From NCBI GenBank assembly GCA_946886175.1, contig CAMPIA010000017.1, positions 1-13,225 of the forward strand: a stretch of DNA of 13,225 bases, written 5' to 3'. This document shows positions 8,401-13,225 of the stretch, piece by piece (position 1 is the first letter of the stretch; the number at the start of each line of letters is the position of its first letter). The DNA is from an uncultured Altererythrobacter sp. Lineage in GTDB: Bacteria; Pseudomonadota; Alphaproteobacteria; Sphingomonadales; Sphingomonadaceae. The position numbers and the translations under genes were made by a program. Below the pieces are notes generated by a model. It was given only the letters and a program-made list of their open reading frames with translations, was not told the origin of the DNA and made no database searches.

Positions 8401-10739
8401 GGCAAATGGATCGTCGCCGTCGTGCCCGAGCCCTTGCGCGAGACGATCTCGAGCGTGCCGCCCTGCGCCTCGATCAATTGCCGCGCAAGCGGGATGCCGA
8501 GACCCTGGCGCCGCTCGAGCCCGCTGCCATCCTGCATCCTGCGCAGCCCATCGAGAGCGCGCGCGAGTTCCTTTGCGGACATGCCCTGGCCGTTGTCCGA
8601 AATCACCACCCGTGCGCCGTCGGGCTTGCGTGAGAGATCGACGAGGATCTTGCCGCCCTCACCCGTCGCGGCGATCGCGTTGTCGAGCAGGTGGCCGAGC
8701 GCGCGACCGAACTGGCGCGGGTCGGCGTCGATCTTGCCCACCGAGCTGCCCCGCAGGTCGAGGCTGAGCCCGCCCGCGACGATCTTCTGCTCGCGCTCGC
8801 GCACGATCCGGGTGACGAACGGCATCAGCGCGATCCGCTCCTTAGCCACCGGCATCAGCCCGGCCTCGCTCTGCGACAGGTCGAGCACGTCCTCGACCTG
8901 ATCGGTCAGCCGGGCGACCGAATCGAGGATCGCGCGGACATAGTCCCTCGCCTGATCGGACATCTCGCCCGCCGCTCCGCTCTCGAGCAGTTCGGCGAAC
9001 CCGCCGATCGAGGTCAGGGGGGTGCGGAACTCGTAGCTCATGTTCGCGAGGAAGCGCGTCTTGACCTGGTCGGCCTCTTCCAGCGCCACGTTGCGCTCGC
9101 GCAGCGCCTCCTCGGCCTTCTGCGAATCGGTGATGTCGAGCACGGTCAGCAACCCGTTCCCGTCGGGCAGCGGCACCCCGGCGAATTCGAGCGTGCGCCC
9201 GTCGGCAAGCTGGATGCGGCCGCCCTTCTCCTTGCGGTCGAGCGTGGCGGCGCGGATCACCTCGCCGACCGCCTTGGCCTGCTTCGGCTTGGCGAGGTTC
9301 GACGCGAGCGCCGCCAGCAATGCGTCGGCGGACCGGTGCGCATCCATCAGTTCGGGATCGAGCCCCCAGGTCCCGGCGAAGCTGCGGTTCCACAGTTGCA
9401 GATGCCCGTCGGGCGCGAACACCGCGAGCGCTTCGAACAGGCTGTCGAACGTCGCGGTGCGGGTGCGCAGCAGGGTATCGCGCGTGGCCGAGAGCGCGAG
9501 CTGCTCTGTGCGGTCTTCGGCGACCAGCACCAGCCCGCCGTCGGGCATCGGCGTGGCGACGACGCGAAAGTGCGTCTTGTCCGGCAGCGGCCAGGCTTCC
9601 TCGCGCGGCGATCCGGCGCTGAACCATTCGATGTGCTCGCGCCGCCAGGCCGGGAAATCGCGCACCTCCGGAGTCTTGCCGGCGTCGCGCGCATCGCTGA
9701 GGAAACGTTCGAAATCGAGCCCCGCGGCGACCGAGCCGGGCGCGACGCGGAAGCTCCGGCGGAACGGTTGATTGGCGAACGTCAGCCGCCGCCGCGCATC
9801 GAATTGCGCCACGCCGACCGAGAGCTGATCGAGGATCGAGCGCTGCGCCTCGCGGAAGGCGCGGAATTCGCGGCCGAGCTCCTCGAAGTCCTCAATGTCG
9901 ATCGCGTAGCCGGCGATACCCTCGCGCCCCAGCGGCAGATCGCTGACCCGCAGCGAGCGCCGTTGGCCGCCGACGGTCGCGGCGACGATCCGTTCGACCG
10001 GCAGCTTCTGCTCGGCCGACTGGAGCGCGATTTGCGCGGCGCTGAGGCCGTCGACCGGTTCGACCAGCTCGAGCTGGCGCTCGACGGCATCGGCCGCGCT
10101 GGCGGCGCCCACCGCCTCGACATAGGCGGCGTTGACCAGCCGCAGCCGCGCGTCGGAGCCGCGAAACCACATCGGCATCGGTGCGGCCTCGATCAGCCCG
10201 ACGAGTGCCGCGAAATCGCCCTGCGCGCGCACGGCGTCTTCGCGCAGGCGGGCGAGTTCGCTCTCGCTTTCGCTGAAGTCGAAGACCCAGACCAGCGCCG
10301 CGCCGCCCGGCGAGACTTGCGGGTCCGCCAGTGTGCCGCGCAGCGCGAGGCTGCGGCGCGATCCGGGCGGCGTCAGCGCCATGCGGAACGGCGCGGCGGT
10401 CTTCTGCACGCGGCGCACATTCTCGGTGAGTTCGGCGAGCTGGGCTTCGGACAGCCCGGCACCCTGGGCTCCGGTGAGTTCGCTGAGATAGGCGGGCAAC
10501 CTGGCCAGCCCGAACCACCCCGCAAGCCGTTCGGATGCCTCGATCCGCATGTCGGCGCGCACCAGCAGCGGGATCGCGGGCGCCTCGTCGATCATCCGCG
10601 CCATGCGCCGGGCGGCCTTGCGGCTGGTCTCCGCGCCCCTGGCCTTGCCCGCCGCGGCGATCATCAGCCAGGCCGCACCGACGGTCCAGGCCGCGAGCAG
10701 CAGCCCGATCAGCGCCAGCGCGGTGGGGGAGAGGTCCAT
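8397..10739 (-). CDS. divL: DivL-type PAS sensor pseudokinase (Tyr in place of the phospho-acceptor His)
   Basis: This 780-residue protein has one N-terminal membrane anchor (about residues 8-30, LALIGLLLAAWTVGAAWLM). Several PAS-like regions follow (about 50-165, 185-290, 296-415, 430-545), then a HisKA dimerisation domain (about 556-625) and a C-terminal HATPase domain. The H-box reads NMSYEFRTPL: the acceptor histidine is Tyr569 (codon TAC, bases 9033-9035). ATPase motifs are kept: N-box LLDNAIAA with N687, G1 DNGQG at 715-719 and G2 GLGIPLA from 746. This is the hallmark of DivL, first described in Caulobacter (Tyr550, 769 residues). There it binds DivK~P and controls the CckA phosphorelay to CtrA as an essential cell-cycle regulator. 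The Tyr, domain plan and tsaE/amgK neighbours support the name; the partner network here is inferred. The gene leads the operon. The start has no strong ribosome-binding site, and I could not identify a convincing promoter in the 178 bases upstream. Confidence 0.9.
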   Translation of the reverse strand: MDLSPTALALIGLLLAAWTVGAAWLMIAAAGKARGAETSRKAARRMARMIDEAPAIPLLVRADMRIEASERLAGWFGLARLPAYLSELTGAQGAGLSEAQLAELTENVRRVQKTAAPFRMALTPPGSRRSLALRGTLADPQVSPGGAALVWVFDFSESESELARLREDAVRAQGDFAALVGLIEAAPMPMWFRGSDARLRLVNAAYVEAVGAASAADAVERQLELVEPVDGLSAAQIALQSAEQKLPVERIVAATVGGQRRSLRVSDLPLGREGIAGYAIDIEDFEELGREFRAFREAQRSILDQLSVGVAQFDARRRLTFANQPFRRSFRVAPGSVAAGLDFERFLSDARDAGKTPEVRDFPAWRREHIEWFSAGSPREEAWPLPDKTHFRVVATPMPDGGLVLVAEDRTEQLALSATRDTLLRTRTATFDSLFEALAVFAPDGHLQLWNRSFAGTWGLDPELMDAHRSADALLAALASNLAKPKQAKAVGEVIRAATLDRKEKGGRIQLADGRTLEFAGVPLPDGNGLLTVLDITDSQKAEEALRERNVALEEADQVKTRFLANMSYEFRTPLTSIGGFAELLESGAAGEMSDQARDYVRAILDSVARLTDQVEDVLDLSQSEAGLMPVAKERIALMPFVTRIVREREQKIVAGGLSLDLRGSSVGKIDADPRQFGRALGHLLDNAIAATGEGGKILVDLSRKPDGARVVISDNGQGMSAKELARALDGLRRMQDGSGLERRQGLGIPLARQLIEAQGGTLEIVSRKGSGTTATIHLP

Positions 10740-10917
10740 GCCGGTCAGCTATGCGGCAAGCGGCAAGGATGCAACGCCAATTGGAGCCCCAACCCCAGCT
10801 AAGGAAGGGGCCCGGGCCGCATGGCCGCCCGAAGTGGCCTGCGGTCCCCGCCGCAGTTTATCCTGAGCGGCTGCTGCAAGCAGTCAGCCGAAGGGCGGGG
10901 ACTCGGATCGTTATCGC
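10740..10917. other. Intergenic region between ahcY (3') and divL (5')
   Basis: This gap must hold the end of the ahcY transcript and, unless divL is read through from ahcY, a divL promoter. Besides the nested palindrome at 10844-10902 there is a weaker potential stem, GCCCC (10786-10790) with GGGGC (10807-10811). A GGCC-rich patch is near 10808-10830. No small ORF, tRNA or classic TTAA-N7-TTAA CtrA box was seen. On the minus strand a TTGGCG or TTGCAT hexamer close to the divL start could be a -35, but no matching -10 is convincing. Confidence 0.5.
10844..10902. repeat. Nested palindromic element behind ahcY, upstream of divL
   Basis: Perfect 9-base outer arms GTCCCCGCC (10844-10852) and GGCGGGGAC (10894-10902) enclose an inner hairpin at 10869-10889. 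In the inner hairpin GGCTGCTGC pairs with GCAGTCAGCC, with one bulged T. The transcript leaving ahcY would fold into a stable two-tier structure starting about 16 bases after the stop codon. There is no U-run, so it is not a standard intrinsic terminator, though it could slow RNA polymerase or protect the 3' end. It also resembles REP-type dispersed intergenic palindromes; the flanks TCCTGAG and CCGAAGG recall a common sphingomonad intergenic repeat (memory, unverified). Confidence 0.65.
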
Positions 10918-12330
10918 TTAATAGCGATAATGATCCGGCTTGAACGGGCCCTGCTGCGGCACGCCGATATAGTCGGCCTGCTTCTTGCTGAGTTGGGTCA
11001 GCGTCACCCCGAGCTTGTCGAGGTGCAGCGCCGCGACCTTCTCGTCGAGGTGCTTGGGCAGGACATAGACGTCGTTGTCGTACTGGTCGGTGTTCTTGAA
11101 CAGCTCGATCTGCGCCAGCGTCTGGTTGGTGAAGCTGCTGCTCATCACGAAGCTCGGGTGGCCGGTGGCACAGCCGAGGTTCACGAGGCGGCCCTTGGCG
11201 AGCACAAGGATCGACTTGTCGTCGGGGAAGGTGACCAGATCGGTGCCCGGCTTGATTTCCTTCCACGTGTAGTTGTCGAGCGCCGAGATCTGGATCTCGC
11301 TGTCGAAGTGGCCGATGTTGCACACGATCGCCATGTGCTTCATCGCCTTCATGTGCTCGGCGGTGATCACGTCCTCGTTGCCGGTGGCGGTGACGAAGAT
11401 GTCGCAGCGCTTGACCGCTTCTTCCATCGTCACGACCTCGAACCCGTCCATCGCCGCCTGGAGCGCGCAGATCGGGTCGATCTCGGTCACCATCACGCGC
11501 GCGCCGCCGTCGCTGAGCGAAGCCGCCGAACCCTTGCCGACATCGCCGTAGCCTGCGACGCAGGCGACCTTGCCGGCCAGCATCACGTCGGTCGCGCGGC
11601 GGATCGCATCGACCAGCGATTCCTTGCACCCGTAGAGGTTGTCGAACTTCGACTTGGTCACGCTGTCGTTCACGTTGATCGCGGGGAACGGGAGCTTGCC
11701 CTGCTTGGCGATCTGGTAGAGCCGCATCACGCCGGTAGTCGTCTCTTCGGACACGCCCTTGATGTTCTTGACGCTGGCGGTGAGGTAGCCCGGCTTGGCC
11801 TTTACATAGGCCTTGAGCGCGCGCTGCATCTCGATTTCCTCGGCGTTCTGCGGCGCCGGCATTTCCTCGCCCGCCTCGATCCGCGCGCCCCACAGCGCGA
11901 ACATCGTAGCGTCGCCGCCGTCGTCGAGGATCATGTTGGCGGTGCGGTCGGCATCGTCACCGGTCGACCAGTCGAAGATCTTGCCGACGTAGTCCCAGTA
12001 GTCGGCCAGGCTCTCGCCCTTGACCGCGAACACCGGAATGCCGCCTGCGGCCATCGCGGCGGCGGCATGGTCCTGCGTCGAGAAGATGTTGCAGGTCGCC
12101 CAGCGAACCTCGGCGCCGAGCGCGGTCAGCGTCTCGATCAGCACGGCGGTCTGGATCGTCATGTGGAGCGAGCCGGTGATGCGTGCGCCCTTGAGCGGCT
12201 GCGCCTCGCCGTATTCCTCGCGCAGCGCCATCAGCCCGGGCATCTCGGTCTCGGCGATCGAAATCTCGTCGCGCCCGTATTCGGCGAGGGCGATGTCCTT
12301 GACGATGTAGTCGTGCTTGGCTTCGGCCAC
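10918..12330 (-). CDS. ahcY: Adenosylhomocysteinase (S-adenosyl-L-homocysteine hydrolase)
   Basis: The enzyme hydrolyses S-adenosylhomocysteine to adenosine and homocysteine, clearing the inhibitory by-product of SAM-dependent methylation and feeding the methionine cycle. It is a cytosolic NAD-dependent tetramer. The protein is 470 residues from a GTG start at 12330, preceded by AGGAG seven bases upstream. The frame is open to an ATG at 12420, but that extension ([15 protein letters not shown]...) is not family-like. Visible signatures are SLHMT with H56, the substrate-site lysine/aspartate segment [10 protein letters not shown], the NAD-binding loop GYGDVGKG at 260-267, and the terminal segment [10 protein letters not shown] typical of the family. 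It carries the bacterial-type insertion of about 40 residues (around [22 protein letters not shown]). It lies divergent to the peroxiredoxin gene and shares an upstream region with a palindromic operator-like site, so control by a methionine-cycle regulator is plausible. Confidence 0.97.
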   Translation of the reverse strand: MAEAKHDYIVKDIALAEYGRDEISIAETEMPGLMALREEYGEAQPLKGARITGSLHMTIQTAVLIETLTALGAEVRWATCNIFSTQDHAAAAMAAGGIPVFAVKGESLADYWDYVGKIFDWSTGDDADRTANMILDDGGDATMFALWGARIEAGEEMPAPQNAEEIEMQRALKAYVKAKPGYLTASVKNIKGVSEETTTGVMRLYQIAKQGKLPFPAINVNDSVTKSKFDNLYGCKESLVDAIRRATDVMLAGKVACVAGYGDVGKGSAASLSDGGARVMVTEIDPICALQAAMDGFEVVTMEEAVKRCDIFVTATGNEDVITAEHMKAMKHMAIVCNIGHFDSEIQISALDNYTWKEIKPGTDLVTFPDDKSILVLAKGRLVNLGCATGHPSFVMSSSFTNQTLAQIELFKNTDQYDNDVYVLPKHLDEKVAALHLDKLGVTLTQLSKKQADYIGVPQQGPFKPDHYRY

Positions 12331-12392
12331 GGAATGTCTCCTGAAATCTTGTCTGTCTCGCGCCGCGAGGGCGCTGCTCGGATCGGGCGCGC

Positions 12393-12420
12393 ATGTAGCG
12401 AGCGCACCGGCTGGAAGCAA
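12393..12420 (-). promoter_or_regulatory. Candidate ahcY promoter
   Basis: On the minus strand a TTGCTT -35 box (12415-12420) and a CTACAT -10 box (12393-12398) are separated by 16 bases. This would give a leader of roughly 55 bases before the GTG at 12330. The -35 box directly abuts the palindrome at 12421-12440, so a protein bound there could touch the polymerase. The call is based on consensus-like hexamers only. Confidence 0.4.
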
Positions 12421-12440
12421 ATATAAAGCGATCTTTATAT
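12421..12440. promoter_or_regulatory. Palindromic operator-like site in the ahcY/peroxiredoxin divergent region
   Basis: Perfect 8-base arms ATATAAAG and CTTTATAT flank a 4-base CGAT centre. The site is AT-rich in strongly GC-rich surroundings, centred about 100 bases before the ahcY start and 85 before the peroxiredoxin start. Its form suits a dimeric winged-helix repressor. From memory, ArsR-family regulators of the SAM/SAH cycle in alphaproteobacteria (SahR/SamR type) use AT-rich palindromes of this kind before methionine-cycle genes. That link is inference from memory and the target gene. Confidence 0.6.
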
Positions 12441-12449
12441 CCTTTCCCG

Positions 12450-12477
12450 TTGCCGCGTCGTGCGCGCGTCCTATATC
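12450..12477 (+). promoter_or_regulatory. Candidate peroxiredoxin gene promoter
   Basis: TTGCCG (12450-12455) and TATATC (12472-12477) are spaced 16 bases apart and would start transcription about 30 bases before the ATG at 12516. An AAAGGAAA ribosome-binding site lies at 12501-12508. The call is based on sequence pattern only. Confidence 0.4.
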
Positions 12478-12515
12478 GGGCGCTGACGGACGGAACGACG
12501 AAAGGAAATTACGCG

Positions 12516-12998
12516 ATGACGATTTCGGTGGGCGACAGGATTCCCGATGTGACGCTGGTCAAGGCGACCGAGAACGGGCCCGAGCAGGTCCAGTCGGGCG
12601 AGTATTTCAAGGGCCGCAAGGTGGCGCTGTTTTCGGTGCCCGGGGCCTTCACGCCGACCTGTTCGGCGCGGCACCTGCCCGGCTACGTCGACAAGGCCGG
12701 CGACCTCAAGGCCAAGGGCGTGGACGAGATCGCCTGCACCGCGGTCAACGACGCCTTCGTGATGGGCGCGTGGAACGGCCAGGCCGGTTCGTCCGATATC
12801 ACCATGCTGGCCGACGGCAACGGTGATTTCGCCAAGGCCACCGGCCTGACGATGGATGGCAGCGGCTTCGGCCTGGGCCAGCGCGGCCAGCGCTATTCGA
12901 TGATCGTCGAGGACGGCGTGGTGAAGGAACTCAACGTCGAGCAGCCGGGCGACTTCTCGGTCTCCAGCGCGGAGCACATGCTCGGCCAGCTGAAGTAA
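12516..12998 (+). CDS. Peroxiredoxin, Prx5/AhpE-like thioredoxin-fold peroxidase
   Basis: This 160-residue cytosolic peroxidase is of the Prx5 group in the AhpC/TSA superfamily. It reduces hydrogen peroxide and organic hydroperoxides using glutathione/glutaredoxin or thioredoxin. The active-site motif PGAFTPTC puts the peroxidatic cysteine at C49 with T46 and P42. A second cysteine, C74, is where many bacterial members have one. R126 in GQRGQRYSM fits the conserved catalytic arginine. The ATG at 12516 follows AAAGGAAA by seven bases; the frame is open upstream to 12450, but the extra residues are not family-like. It stands alone, divergent from ahcY, and ends in a strong terminator, so it is probably monocistronic. 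Which reductant it uses cannot be read from the sequence. Confidence 0.94.
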   Translation: MTISVGDRIPDVTLVKATENGPEQVQSGEYFKGRKVALFSVPGAFTPTCSARHLPGYVDKAGDLKAKGVDEIACTAVNDAFVMGAWNGQAGSSDITMLADGNGDFAKATGLTMDGSGFGLGQRGQRYSMIVEDGVVKELNVEQPGDFSVSSAEHMLGQLK

Positions 12999-13020
12999 TC
13001 GCAATCCCGGCGAAAGTTCA

Positions 13021-13052
13021 GGCCGGCGCGCCCCGCGGCGCGCCGGCCTTTT
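13021..13052 (+). terminator. Intrinsic terminator after the peroxiredoxin gene
   Basis: A perfect 12-base-pair GC stem, GGCCGGCGCGCC (13021-13032) with GGCGCGCCGGCC (13037-13048), has a CCGC loop and is followed by TTTT. It lies 22 bases after the stop codon. The U-run is short but the stem is very strong. Confidence 0.88.
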
Positions 13053-13091
13053 CGCGTCCGCCGTCCAGAGCTTGTTGATGAAACACATGCG

Positions 13092-13120
13092 CGAAGCCCG
13101 TCCATAGGAATCGGGCTTCG
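13092..13120. repeat. 9-base perfect inverted repeat at the edge of the ACR3 remnant
   Basis: CGAAGCCCG (13092-13100) and CGGGCTTCG (13112-13120) are perfect inverted copies separated by 11 bases, with no U-run. The structure sits just before the point where ACR3-like coding sequence begins, so it could be a terminator-like hairpin, a remnant of a mobile element end, or chance. Confidence 0.5.
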
Positions 13121-13123
13121 GGA

Positions 13124-13225
13124 ATGCGCGCGTTCACGATGCAAAGAGCCGTAACGGGCCTGGCGACGGTCGTCGGCGTGCTGGTCGAAGTTCCGGTCAT
13201 GCTGTCGCTGGTCGCCTTCGCGAAC
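13124..13225 (+). pseudogene. C-terminal remnant of an ACR3-type arsenite efflux protein (continues past right edge)
   Basis: The frame ending at base 13225 reads GLATVVGVLVEVPVMLSLVAFAN (positions 13157-13225). This closely matches the last transmembrane segment of ACR3-family arsenite/H+ antiporters, which have about ten membrane helices and about 350 residues. An in-frame stop lies at 13079-13081, and the DNA before it is the peroxiredoxin terminator region, so the rest of the protein is not encoded here. The first possible ATG is at 13124. No ribosome-binding site was seen. A new short membrane protein is possible but less likely than a 5'-truncated gene. Further arsenic genes may follow outside the window. 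Confidence 0.6.

Noticed and set aside
8691..10802. Long open frame on the plus strand opposite divL (703 codons)
   Set aside because: It is the mirror of a real high-GC gene: Arg/Ala/Gly/Gln-rich, with no recognisable domain, and antisense to clear kinase motifs.
12331..12420. SAH or SAM riboswitch in the ahcY leader
   Set aside because: The short leader shows no recognisable conserved core or pseudoknot of these classes; the palindrome lies upstream of the likely start of transcription. A covariance-model scan would settle it.
10930..12426. Long open frame on the plus strand opposite ahcY (498 codons)
   Set aside because: It is antisense to a highly conserved enzyme, with biased His/Val/Leu/Asp composition and no family signature; a codon-bias shadow.
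13018..13200. Minus-strand frame across the terminator and the right edge (60 codons)
   Set aside because: It reads through the strong terminator stem and has no recognised similarity; the opposite strand carries ACR3-like sequence.

Overview
The window is GC-rich, densely coded chromosomal DNA from an alphaproteobacterium. The gene order (divL, tsaE, amgK, murU, addB, addA in one direction, with ahcY behind) and the protein sequences fit the order Sphingomonadales, perhaps an Erythrobacter- or Sphingomonas-like organism. The taxonomic call is inference from memory of these families; no search was run.

Layout. From 10739 down to the left edge, six genes lie on the minus strand in transcription order: divL (PAS-rich pseudo-histidine kinase with Tyr in place of the phospho-acceptor His), tsaE (t6A tRNA modification ATPase), amgK (cell-wall sugar kinase), murU (uridylyltransferase acting after AmgK), addB and addA (double-strand break repair helicase-nuclease; addA runs off the window at base 1 before its nuclease domain). 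Four of the five junctions are stop/start overlaps (GTGA, ATGA, an 8-base overlap with a GTG start, ATGA), so this reads as one translationally coupled operon. The exception is amgK-murU, where 268 bases hold a large imperfect inverted repeat built from octamers.

Upstream of divL, a 178-base gap with nested palindromes separates it from ahcY (S-adenosylhomocysteinase, minus strand, 10918-12330). A 185-base divergent region with a clear palindrome at 12421-12440 and plausible promoters on both strands separates ahcY from a plus-strand Prx5-type peroxiredoxin gene (12516-12998), which ends in a textbook intrinsic terminator. The last 100 bases encode what looks like only the C-terminal tail of an ACR3-type arsenite efflux protein, joined to unrelated sequence: a decayed or truncated gene.

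Function. AmgK and MurU work in series in peptidoglycan recycling (MurNAc to MurNAc-1-phosphate to UDP-MurNAc). AddA and AddB form one enzyme. DivL belongs to the CckA-ChpT-CtrA cell-cycle circuit in the family's studied members. TsaE serves tRNA modification. The operon therefore mixes cell-cycle control, wall recycling, tRNA modification and recombination. No new defence or mobile system was found. The most unusual items are the octamer inverted repeat inside the operon, the palindromic element behind ahcY, the ahcY/prx operator-like site and the ACR3 remnant.
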